Assembly (NCBI RefSeq): GCF_003173735.1 | Contig: NZ_CP029551.1 | Span: 375,001 to 439,000 of the forward strand | Reading direction: 5' to 3' | DNA from: Methylobacterium radiodurans | GTDB lineage: Bacteria; Pseudomonadota; Alphaproteobacteria; Rhizobiales; Beijerinckiaceae | DNA: 64,000 bases | Part shown: piece by piece, positions 17,627 to 25,175 of the stretch | Layout of the letters: each line of letters begins with the position of its first letter | How positions within the stretch are numbered: position 1 is the stretch's first letter | Translations under genes and position numbers: made by a program | The notes under the pieces: model-generated | What the model was told of the DNA's origin: nothing | What the model saw: the letters and a program-made list of their open reading frames with translations, nothing else | Database searches by the model: none

Positions 17627-17660
17627 GAAAAAGCCCCTCCCGCTGGAGGCGGGAAGGGCT
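17627..17660 (-). terminator. Rho-independent terminator of the PBP1A gene
   Basis: On the minus strand AGCCCTTCCCGC pairs with GCGGGAGGGGCT (one mismatch or wobble) around a 4-nt loop, followed by TTTTTC. It begins about 30 bp after the stop codon of the penicillin-binding protein gene. Confidence 0.85.
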
Positions 17661-17688
17661 TCGGAAGCGCGGCTCCGACGGGATAGGC

Positions 17689-20100
17689 TCAGTACAAACC
17701 GCCAGCCTGCGCGGCGCGGTCGGCATCGGGCGGCACGGCGGCCGGGGCGTCCGGCCGGGCCACGTAGGCATCGGGCGGCGCGGTGCCGGGCTTGAACGCC
17801 TCCAGGATCGTGCCGGCGCCTTCCCCCGAGCCGGCGCGCATGCCGGAGGAGGCCGCGACGCGGATCAGCTTGATGCCCGGCGGCACCCGGAAGGGCGTCG
17901 GCGGCTTGTCCTTCAGCGCCTGCTTGAGGAAATCGAGGGCGATCGGCGCCGCGAGCCCGCCGCCGGTCGCCCGGTCGCCGAGCGAGCGCGGCTTGTCGAA
18001 GCCGACATAGATGCCGACCGCGAGGTCCGGCGAGAAGCCCACGAACCACGCGTCCTTGGCGTCGTTCGTGGTGCCGGTCTTGCCGGCGAGCGGCTTGCCG
18101 ACCTGCTTCAGGATGGTGGCGGTGCCGCGCTGGACCACGCCCTCCATGATCGAGGTGATCTGGTAGGCGGTCAGCGGGTCGAGCACCTGCTCGGAATCGT
18201 CCACCAGCTTCGGCTCGTCCTGGCCGGACCACTTCTCGGCGTCGCAGCCGACGCATTTGCGGGTGTCGTGGCGGTAGATGGTCTCGCCGATGCGGTCTTG
18301 GATGCGGTCGATCAGCGTCGGGCGGATGCGGCGCCCACCGTTGGCGAGCATCGAGTAGGCGGTGACCATGCGCATCACCGTGGTCTCGCCGGCGCCCAGC
18401 GACATCGGCAGCACGGGCAGCATGTCGTCGTAGACGCCGAAGCGGCGGGCATACTCGGCGATCAGCGGCATGCCGACATCCTTGGCGAGCCGCACCGTCA
18501 TCAGGTTCTTCGAGTGCTCGATGCCGTAGCGGAGCGTGTGCGGGCCGCCGGACTTGCCGTCGTAGTTCGAGGGTGTCCAGGCCTCCTGGCCGGGCCCGGC
18601 CTCGATGGTGATCGGCGAATCCTGCACGATCGAGGACGGGGTGTAGCCATTGTCGAGCGCCGCCGCGTAGACGATCGGCTTGAACGAGGAGCCCGGCTGG
18701 CGCATCGCCTGGGTGGCGCGGTTGAACTCGGACTCGTCGTACGAGAAGCCGCCGACCATCGCGTGCACGCGGCCCGTATAGGGGTCCATCGCGACGATCG
18801 CGCCCGAGACCTCGGGCTTCTGGCGCAGGCGGTAGGTGCCGCGCCCGGCATCCATCGGCTCGACATAGACCATGTCGCCGGCCTGGAGATTGGCACGGCC
18901 GGCCCAGCGCATGCCCTCGGAGGCGAGCACGCCGGTCTCCCGGTCCTTCGAGACCTGGCCGGACGCCTCGCGCCGGGGCTGCAGGCCGATCTGGAGGCCG
19001 CCCGCGCCGTTGCCCAGCACCACGGCGAGCCGCCAGGGCGCCACGTCGCCGAGCGCCGGCACCTCGGCCGCCGCCATGCCCCAGTCGCGCCCGGTCAGGT
19101 CGACCCGGGCGACCGGGCCGCGCCAGCCGTGGGACTGGTCGTAGCGCACGAGACCGTCGGTGAGCGCCTTGCGGGCCCAGGCCTGCATCTTCGGATCGAG
19201 GGTGGCGCGCACCGAAAGGCCGCCCTCGTAGAGCTTCTTCTCGCCGTAGCGCTCGGAGATCTCGCGGCGGACCTCTTCCGTGAAGTAGTTGGCGTTGGCC
19301 GCGTTCGGGAAGGCGACGCGCGGGTTCACGCCGAGGCCCTGCTTCTTGGCCGCTTCCTCCTCCTCGCGGGTGATGTAGTTGTTCTCCCGCATCAGGCGGA
19401 TGATCTCGTTGCGCCGGTCGAGCGCCGCCTGGGTCTTGCGGTAGGGGTGGTAGTTGTTCGGGCCCTTCGGGAGCGCCGCCAGATAGGCCGCCTCGTTGAT
19501 GGTCAACTCGTGGACGGACTTGCCGAAATAGTCGAGCGCGGCGGCCGCCACACCGTGCAGGTTGCGGCCCGGCACGATCGTGCCGAGGAAGATCTCGTTG
19601 AGGTAGAGTTCGAGGATCTTGTCCTTCGAGTAGGTCGCCTCGATCCGGAGCGCGATCAGCGCCTCCTTGATCTTGCGGTCGAAGGTCTGCTCGTTGGTGA
19701 GGAGGAAGTTCTTGGCCACCTGCTGGGTGATGGTCGAGGCGCCCTGCTTCTTACCGCTCTTGGCGTTGGTGAGCACCGCGCGCACGATGCCCTCGGGGTC
19801 GATGCCGCCGTGCTTGTAGAAGTTCTTGTCCTCGGCCGAGAGGAAGGCCGCGACCACGATCTTCGGCATGGCCTGGATCGGCAGATAGAGCCGGCGCTCG
19901 CGGGCATACTCGGCCAAGAGCGAGCCGTCCGCGGCGTGGACGCGGGTCATCACCGGCGGCTCGTAGTTGGCGAGCGCGGCGTGGTCCGGCAGGTCCTGGC
20001 TGTAGGTCCAGTAGAAGTAGGCGCCGACGGCCGCGGCAACCACGAACAGCACCGCGCAGGCGCTGAACAGGAAGCCGAAGAAGCGTAGGATCAAGCGCAT
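17689..20100 (-). CDS. mrcA: Penicillin-binding protein 1A (bifunctional transglycosylase/transpeptidase)
   Basis: This class A PBP polymerises and crosslinks peptidoglycan. The product is 803 aa from ATG 20100 (MRLILRFFG), with one membrane anchor at about 8-30. The GT51 domain contains AEDKNFYKHGG and KQGASTITQQVAKN. The transpeptidase domain has PGSSFKPIVY (serine nucleophile near residue 470), SKN and KTGTTNDAKD (near 674). An OB-like insertion lies between them. An ATG at 20151 would add 17 residues before the anchor and is less likely. The amidase gene lies upstream in the same direction with 172 bp between, so both may be co-regulated cell-wall genes. Confidence 0.96.
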   Translation of the reverse strand: MRLILRFFGFLFSACAVLFVVAAAVGAYFYWTYSQDLPDHAALANYEPPVMTRVHAADGSLLAEYARERRLYLPIQAMPKIVVAAFLSAEDKNFYKHGGIDPEGIVRAVLTNAKSGKKQGASTITQQVAKNFLLTNEQTFDRKIKEALIALRIEATYSKDKILELYLNEIFLGTIVPGRNLHGVAAAALDYFGKSVHELTINEAAYLAALPKGPNNYHPYRKTQAALDRRNEIIRLMRENNYITREEEEAAKKQGLGVNPRVAFPNAANANYFTEEVRREISERYGEKKLYEGGLSVRATLDPKMQAWARKALTDGLVRYDQSHGWRGPVARVDLTGRDWGMAAAEVPALGDVAPWRLAVVLGNGAGGLQIGLQPRREASGQVSKDRETGVLASEGMRWAGRANLQAGDMVYVEPMDAGRGTYRLRQKPEVSGAIVAMDPYTGRVHAMVGGFSYDESEFNRATQAMRQPGSSFKPIVYAAALDNGYTPSSIVQDSPITIEAGPGQEAWTPSNYDGKSGGPHTLRYGIEHSKNLMTVRLAKDVGMPLIAEYARRFGVYDDMLPVLPMSLGAGETTVMRMVTAYSMLANGGRRIRPTLIDRIQDRIGETIYRHDTRKCVGCDAEKWSGQDEPKLVDDSEQVLDPLTAYQITSIMEGVVQRGTATILKQVGKPLAGKTGTTNDAKDAWFVGFSPDLAVGIYVGFDKPRSLGDRATGGGLAAPIALDFLKQALKDKPPTPFRVPPGIKLIRVAASSGMRAGSGEGAGTILEAFKPGTAPPDAYVARPDAPAAVPPDADRAAQAGGLY

Positions 20101-20272
20101 CCGGTGTTCCGCCCGTCGGTGGCTCGGCCGCGCACGGACCGATCTCGGCATGGGAATCGAGGCCGCCGACGCCGCATCGCGGGCATCCGGGACGGTCGCT
20201 CGCGCCCTGGCCGAAACCTTTAACGGGGTCCTGTGCGGCAGGGCAATTCAGTGCCCCGTATCGACACCGGAT

Positions 20273-21517
20273 CTATGGTGAAACTGGGGCGATTGCCGCC
20301 GCACGCCGCGCCGTCGCGACCGGCCGCCCCAGAGTGGCGCGGTTGGTGAAGAACAGGTCCACGGCCTTGGCCATCGAGCCGGTGACGCCCTCGCGCCACT
20401 CGGGCGATTGCAGCATCTTCAGGTCGCGCTCGCTCGACAGGTAGCCGAGTTCGACGAGCACGCTCGGCACGTCAGGCGAGCGCAGCACCCGGAAGCCCGC
20501 CTCGCGGTGGGGCTTGGTGCTCATCTCCATCACGGGGCTGAGCTGGCCCATCAGGGTCCGGGCGAAGCCCGAGGAGAAGCCGCGCGTCTCGCGCAGCGTC
20601 AGCTCCTGCAGAATGTCGGCGATCTCTGGGGGCCCCTCCCCCGACTCGACGCCGGCCGCGGCGTCGGCCCGGTTCTCGCGCTCGGCGAGCTTGGCCGATT
20701 CGGCGTCGGTCGCCTTCTCGGAACCCGTGTAGATCGTGGCGCCGCGCACCTGGGGCGCGGCCGAGATCGAGTCGGCGTGGATCGAGACGAAGAGATCGGC
20801 CCGGGACTCGCGGGCGAGGCGCACGCGCTCGGCCAGCGGCACGAAGACGTCGCGGTCGCGGGTCATGCGCACGCGGTAGCGCCCGCCACTCTCCAGCCGG
20901 GCCACGAGCGCCTGGGCGAAGCCGAAGACGATGTCCTTCTCGTAGACCCCGCCCGCCGCGATGGCGCCGGGGTCGGTGCCGCCGTGGCCGGCATCGATCA
21001 TAACCAGCGGGCGCTGGTCGGCGGGCTCCGCCGGAATGGCCTTGGCGGCCGCGGGGTTCGGATCGCCCGCGCCCGCCGCCTTGCGGAAGCCTTCGCGGTC
21101 GGTGCGCTGGAACGGGATCGTCAGCAACACGGCGCCGTCGCGGGAGCGCGTCGCGGTTTCGATCCGGCCGACCGTGGCGGGGCCCGCCAAATCGACCACG
21201 ATGCGCGAACGCCCCGGCGCGAACAGGCCGTAGCGGAAGGATTGCACCACACCCTCGCGGCGGCGACCGGCCTCGGGACCGAGCTGGAAATTCACCTCGG
21301 GGAGGTCGATCACGGCGCGATCCGGCCGCTCCATCACGAAGGCGCGCGCCGCGACCGGCCGTGACAGTGTGAGAGTGAGCTTGGTGGCGCCGGGGCCGCC
21401 GGCGAGTTCCGCGGCGATCGCGACGGTGCGCTCGCCGTCCTGCGCGGCGGCGCGAAGCGGGCCGGCGAGAGCCAGGGCGAGGATGACGGAACGGATCAGG
21501 CGCGCGCGAATCGGCAT
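20273..21517 (-). CDS. amiC: N-acetylmuramoyl-L-alanine amidase (AmiC type)
   Basis: This periplasmic amidase cuts the peptide from MurNAc during daughter-cell separation. The 414-aa protein has a signal peptide (SVILALALAGPLRAAAQ), an N-terminal AMIN domain (about 35-130) and a C-terminal Amidase_3 domain. Zinc-binding residues are visible in MIDAGHGGTDPGA, the glutamate of YEKDIV and FVSIHADS. The catalytic glutamate is in VLVELGYLSS. The conserved helix insertion (ADILQELTLRETR) resembles the autoinhibitory helix of EnvC/NlpD-dependent amidases. Confidence 0.94.
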   Translation of the reverse strand: MPIRARLIRSVILALALAGPLRAAAQDGERTVAIAAELAGGPGATKLTLTLSRPVAARAFVMERPDRAVIDLPEVNFQLGPEAGRRREGVVQSFRYGLFAPGRSRIVVDLAGPATVGRIETATRSRDGAVLLTIPFQRTDREGFRKAAGAGDPNPAAAKAIPAEPADQRPLVMIDAGHGGTDPGAIAAGGVYEKDIVFGFAQALVARLESGGRYRVRMTRDRDVFVPLAERVRLARESRADLFVSIHADSISAAPQVRGATIYTGSEKATDAESAKLAERENRADAAAGVESGEGPPEIADILQELTLRETRGFSSGFARTLMGQLSPVMEMSTKPHREAGFRVLRSPDVPSVLVELGYLSSERDLKMLQSPEWREGVTGSMAKAVDLFFTNRATLGRPVATARRAAAIAPVSP

Positions 21518-21648
21518 CGGTCTGAAGGGCTGTCTCCCCGCCTCCGTTAGGGCATAGGGCCGACAGGGTTAACCGATCCTTGCGTCGCGGAGCGCGATGC
21601 GGCGGGGCCTGTGGCGCCGCAGCGACAGGCCAACTCCCGAAGCGCAGG

Positions 21649-21676
21649 AGACCCGCGCGGGGTTCCGCGCGGGTCT
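21649..21676 (-). terminator. Hairpin terminator after the acidic phasin-like gene
   Basis: GACCCGCGCGG (21650-21660) and CCGCGCGGGTC (21665-21675) form an 11-bp stem with a 4-nt loop, about 25 bp past the stop of the minus-strand gene. No long T-run follows. It could also serve as an end for nothing on the plus strand, since no plus-strand gene precedes it. Confidence 0.6.
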
Positions 21677-21700
21677 TCGAAACGTACGACGGACTCTGGT

Positions 21701-22486
21701 TCAGTGGAGCGGGACACCCCGCGCCGCGTGGCGGGCGATGCTGCTCCAGCAGGTCAGCGAGGCGTCCGCGGCGCGCTGCATCTCGGTGACGTTGAGGCGG
21801 ATCATGTCGGCAGGGGAGCGCGCCGCGCTGAGCGCCCGCATGTAGCTGAAGGCCGCTACGCTCTCGTTGTGCAGGTAGTTCGCCACCACCGCGCTGATGC
21901 CCTCGACGTCGATCCGAACCGGCGCGAAGGCGAAATGCAATACGGCGCGCGGCGGGGCGGGACGTTCCGTACGTGGCCCACCGAAGATCTCGTCGGCAAC
22001 GGCCGCGAGCGTGGTAGCCGGCAGAAGCGGATCGGGCAGCACGGGCATCGCGGCCGGCACCTCCTCCGACGCGGCTACCGCAGCGGGCTCCTCCGAGACG
22101 ATATCCGCGGACGCTTCGTCGGCGGGCACCTCGGCGGCAGCGACGGCCTCGGGCTCGGATCCGGCTGCGGGCTCCTGTGCCGGCTCATCGTAGGCGGTCT
22201 CGGTCGCATCGGATGAGACGGGGCCAGCCTCGACGACCTCCTCTTGGGCGATCTCATCAGAGGCTCTTTCGGAAACCTCCGGCGCTACCGCCTCCGGGCC
22301 TCCGTTCGCGAACGCGTCGGCCGGCGCGGCGTCCTGCTCCGGAACCTCGGGCGCGGACACGGGCTCCGCCACCGTCGTCGGCCGCGCCTCCGCCACCGTG
22401 GCGAGACCGCCGAGCCCGGCGGGGCCGCGGCGCGCGGGCGTCCTGCGGCCGGGTCGCTGCCCCTGGGGCGTGCGCTGCTTACCCAT
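21701..22486 (-). CDS. Phasin-like protein with long acidic, Ala/Pro/Glu-rich N-terminus
   Basis: The 261-aa protein starts basic (MGKQRTPQGQRPGRRTPARR), continues with about 130 residues of low-complexity Glu/Ala/Pro/Val sequence, and ends in a helical domain of about 75 residues (EGISAVVANYLHNESVAAFS, then ARSPADMIRLNVTEMQRAAD). That domain has the amphipathic pattern of phasin-type proteins and an LNVTEMQRAAD segment. ATG 22486 has GAGGGAG upstream; ATG 22510 is less supported. A bona fide phasin gene lies 180 bp upstream in the same direction. The phasin assignment is by resemblance and needs a profile search. Confidence 0.7.
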   Translation of the reverse strand: MGKQRTPQGQRPGRRTPARRGPAGLGGLATVAEARPTTVAEPVSAPEVPEQDAAPADAFANGGPEAVAPEVSERASDEIAQEEVVEAGPVSSDATETAYDEPAQEPAAGSEPEAVAAAEVPADEASADIVSEEPAAVAASEEVPAAMPVLPDPLLPATTLAAVADEIFGGPRTERPAPPRAVLHFAFAPVRIDVEGISAVVANYLHNESVAAFSYMRALSAARSPADMIRLNVTEMQRAADASLTCWSSIARHAARGVPLH

Positions 22487-22603
22487 CGGTCGACTCCCTC
22501 GATCCTTCATCGGGCCGGCGCGCGTGTTGCCGTCTCGGTCTCGTGCACGGCGAGCTGCCCGGTCCCTTCCCGACTCTCGGCGCGGCCCCGTACGCCAGGA
22601 TGC

Positions 22604-22635
22604 GGGAGCCTGCGCCAGGGATGGCGCAGGCTCCC
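22604..22635 (-). terminator. Strong hairpin downstream of the phasin gene
   Basis: GGGAGCCTGCGCC (22604-22616) and GGCGCAGGCTCCC (22623-22635) pair perfectly over 13 bp with a 6-nt loop. It lies 31 bp after the phasin stop and before the next gene in the same direction, so it separates two transcripts or protects the phasin mRNA 3' end. No T-run is present. Confidence 0.7.
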
Positions 22636-22666
22636 GACCATCGGCCTACCAGCGGGCCGGCCGGCT

Positions 22667-23023
22667 TCAGCGCGCGGCGGCGCTCTGCGCGAGGCTGCCG
22701 AACTCCTTGGCCTGCGCCTGCAGGGCGGAGAACTGGTTGCGAACGTACTCGGTCTGAATCTCGTAAGCCTCGCGCAGGTCCTTGCTGCGGACGAGCTTCT
22801 GCACGTGGTCGAAGGCCGCGTTGGCGTTGGCCTGGGCGTGGTCGAAGCCCTTGGCGACCGCCGCCTGAACCGTGTCCTGGAAGGTCTGGCCGCCCTTCTG
22901 GAGCTGATCGGCCGCCTTGTGGGCATTCGTCATCATGGCGCCGACAGCGTTGCGGGCCTGATCGACGCTCTTCTCGGCGAAGTCGCGCAGCTCGGTCGGG
23001 ATCTCGAAGTTCTGGGTCTGCAT
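22667..23023 (-). CDS. Phasin
   Basis: The 118-aa, almost wholly helical protein begins NFEIPTELRDFAEKSVDQAR and contains repeated Ala/Gln/Phe-rich amphipathic segments such as FDHAQANANAAFDHVQKLV, the pattern of the alphaproteobacterial phasin_2 family. Phasins coat PHB granules. ATG 23023 follows GGAGAG; the longer open frame to 23095 has no supported start. A promoter with a palindromic TTGC/GCAA site lies 60-90 bp upstream. A hairpin terminates it. Confidence 0.9.
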   Translation of the reverse strand: MQTQNFEIPTELRDFAEKSVDQARNAVGAMMTNAHKAADQLQKGGQTFQDTVQAAVAKGFDHAQANANAAFDHVQKLVRSKDLREAYEIQTEYVRNQFSALQAQAKEFGSLAQSAAAR

Positions 23024-23083
23024 GATTCTCTCCGCTCGTGAAGCCGGGGCAGCCCGGCCGGATCGGCCACGACTGGCGAGAGA

Positions 23084-23112
23084 GATATGTTGCATTGCAG
23101 CAAAAAGGTCAA
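23084..23112 (-). promoter_or_regulatory. Predicted phasin promoter with overlapping palindromic site
   Basis: On the minus strand TTGACC, a 17-bp spacer and CATATC form a sigma70-like promoter about 60 bp upstream of the phasin ATG. The spacer contains TTGC-N6-GCAA (23090-23103). TGC-rich palindromes in phasin promoters are known targets of the PHB-responsive repressor PhaR in Paracoccus. Applying that here is inference. The remaining gap, 23113-23416, shows no gene or clear signal. Confidence 0.5.
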
Positions 23113-23416
23113 GCGCCTGCGGGGCCCATAACCTTTCATGGCCGAACTCTTGTCAGACCCGATGGATCAAAATGTTCGCCGACAACGCACACGCACGATG
23201 ATACAAAGCGAAGGTTCGGCTCCACGCAGGAGAGCCGCGAGGCCGAACACCGCAAGCGTAGCAGATCGTACACTTGAGTGATCTTCTAATGGCTATTCCC
23301 TCTGAACTCACGGGATCTTGGACCATCGAGCGGTGACTGGTCAAGCCTACATTGGTCCGATCGAGACACTGCCCTCCACGCCGGGTCCGTACGCCGGGCG
23401 AGGGCCGATCCTACGC

Positions 23417-24661
23417 TCACACGCCCGTCCTTTGTTGCAGCGCACAGGACGACAGAGCCGGGTCGCTCGCGAGGATGTGCGCGTAGAGATCCGCGGCCGC
23501 GCGGGCATGGGCCGCGATCGTCATCGGCGCGGCCCAGAAGCGGGCATGCGCGGCCCGCCCGAGGCGGGCCACCCGTACATCGTCCCGCAGGACCGAGAAG
23601 GTCCGCGCCAAGCTGTCCGTCTCGGGCACGACCACGAAGCCGGTCTCGCCGTCGCGGACCTTCTCGGCGGCCCCGGAGCGCTCGGAGGCCACGACCGGGA
23701 TGCCGGCCGCGAGCGCCTCGTAGACGGTGAGCGGCCCGGTCTCGAACCAGCGCGAGGGTGCGGCGAGCGCCCGCGCCCGGCGGCGCAGGAGCGCGCGCGC
23801 GGCCTCCGGCGCCTGCCAGCCGACGAGTTCGGCCCCACCCGCGCGCAGCTCCGCCTCCAGAGGTCCGGTGCCGATAAACAGGGCCGGCAGGCCCGCCGCG
23901 CGCGCCGCGGCGGCCACGAGGTCGGCGCCCTTCTCGCGGGTGAGGCGGCCGAGATAGACCACCGCGTCGCCCCGCTCCGGCGCGGCCGGCGCCTCGGGCT
24001 GGACGCGCACCGGGTTGTCGAGGCGGTGATGGATTGCTGCCCCCTCGAACAGGCCCTCCATGCGGGCACGACTCGCGTCGCAGACGTGGACGAGGTGGAG
24101 CGGATGAGGCCCGAGCGCGCGGCGCAGGGCACCAGAGCGGGCCACGCGCACGAGCTTGTGGAGGCGGCTGCGGGGATCGCAGGGCGCACTGACGCAGGCC
24201 GGCGACATCGGGCGCAGGGCGCAGGGCTCTGCCCGGTCGAAGCGGTAGTAAACGCCGTTCGGGCATGCCAGGAAGTAGTCGTGCAGCGTCACCAGCACCG
24301 GCGCGCCGGATGCGCGCAGGACCGGGAACACGCTCGGCGAGAGGCTGCGGGTCCACTGGTGCAGGTGGACGATGTCGGGCGGCGGCAGAGAGGCCAGGGC
24401 AGCCCCGACCCGCTCGGCCGCGGCCCGGTGCCAGATCCCGGCGACCGCGCCGGCGACCGCGCCGCGGCTCCAGATGTCGGGCAGGCCGAGATCGACGCGA
24501 CGGATGCGCGGATGGTCGAGGAGCGGATCGACCGGCCCGGAGACGCCCTGGAGATAGCTGACCGTGAGACCAAGATCAGCCAAGCCGCGCGCGGATTCGA
24601 GGGCGACTTTCTCGGCGCCGCCGCTCGGGGCGGCGAACTCGGCCAGGACGACGAGGTGCAT
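23417..24661 (-). CDS. Family 4 glycosyltransferase
   Basis: This predicted GT-B enzyme has 414 aa. The N-terminal domain begins LVVLAEFAAPSGGAEKVALE with the usual GGxE loop. The C-terminal donor domain has VVYLGRLTREKGADLVAAAA and the ENG-type EX7E region ETGPLTVYEALAAGIPVVAS. A cysteine-rich insertion (CPNGVYYRFDRAEPCALRPM, then PACVSAPC) resembles a small metal-binding site seen in some GT4 proteins. It probably acts in exopolysaccharide or lipopolysaccharide synthesis. It stands alone here, with no other polysaccharide gene next to it. Confidence 0.88.
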   Translation of the reverse strand: MHLVVLAEFAAPSGGAEKVALESARGLADLGLTVSYLQGVSGPVDPLLDHPRIRRVDLGLPDIWSRGAVAGAVAGIWHRAAAERVGAALASLPPPDIVHLHQWTRSLSPSVFPVLRASGAPVLVTLHDYFLACPNGVYYRFDRAEPCALRPMSPACVSAPCDPRSRLHKLVRVARSGALRRALGPHPLHLVHVCDASRARMEGLFEGAAIHHRLDNPVRVQPEAPAAPERGDAVVYLGRLTREKGADLVAAAARAAGLPALFIGTGPLEAELRAGGAELVGWQAPEAARALLRRRARALAAPSRWFETGPLTVYEALAAGIPVVASERSGAAEKVRDGETGFVVVPETDSLARTFSVLRDDVRVARLGRAAHARFWAAPMTIAAHARAAADLYAHILASDPALSSCALQQRTGV

Positions 24662-24820
24662 CGGGCGCCTCCAGGCTGCCGCCCGCGCGCCGCGCCGGGG
24701 TTCTCAGGGCGGGATCAGCTCTACCCGAGCCCGGTAAACGGCTTGCAACGCCTGTCCGGTCCCGGCGTTGACGCCCGAACGCACCCGCGGGTGCATCGTG
24801 AAGGCACAGCGAGGAGCACC

Positions 24821-25000
24821 ATGGCCGATCAGGACAACAAGGCAAACGCGGAGAAGCCCGGCTTCCAGCAGGGCAGCGCGAAGCCCGGCGACAAGGCGAA
24901 CCCGGACAACCGGCAGGAGCCCCTGAACGAGCGCCTGGACGAGGCGCTGGAGGAGACCTTCCCGTCGAGCGACCCCGTCTCGGTGAAGATCACCAAGTAG
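24821..25000 (+). CDS. Small acidic protein with ETFPSSDPVS motif
   Basis: The 59-aa hydrophilic protein has a polar, probably disordered N-terminus and the C-terminal motif LDEALEETFPSSDPVSV. This motif recurs in small uncharacterised proteins of Alphaproteobacteria, sometimes stress-related. A strong GAGGAG precedes ATG 24821. It lies between a divergent glycosyltransferase and an interspersed repeat. The function is unknown. Confidence 0.75.
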   Translation: MADQDNKANAEKPGFQQGSAKPGDKANPDNRQEPLNERLDEALEETFPSSDPVSVKITK

Positions 25001-25030
25001 CTTGGTGAAGGCCAACAAGTAGCGGTTTCG

Positions 25031-25172
25031 AAAGGCCGAGGCCTTTCGCGGGTGCAGGGCAGAGCCCTGCATTTGGAACCACCGACCCGGCTTTGCCGGG
25101 TCGGTGGTTCCAATTCCGGGGCTGCGCGCCCCGCCCCCCGGCAAAGGGCCTAAGGCCCTTTGGGATCCCCGG
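25031..25172. repeat. Interspersed structured repeat, copy 2
   Basis: This block carries AAAGGCC-ga-GGCCTTT, GCGGGT, the palindrome GCAGGGCagaGCCCTGC, then a long stem GGAACCACCGACCCGG / CCGGGTCGGTGGTTCC (25076-25107), and AAAGGGCC-taa-GGCCCTTT next to GGGATCCCC. The first 40 bp match the copy at 2096-2135 except at three positions, two of which preserve a base pair. It fills the gap between the small acidic gene and the end of mcd and could end both transcripts. Confidence 0.75.
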
Positions 25173-25175
25173 ACC

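Noticed and set aside
24764..24800. Short GCACCCGCGGGTGC palindrome upstream of the small acidic gene
   Set aside because: Too short and too GC-rich to separate from chance in this background, and no repeated copy was seen.
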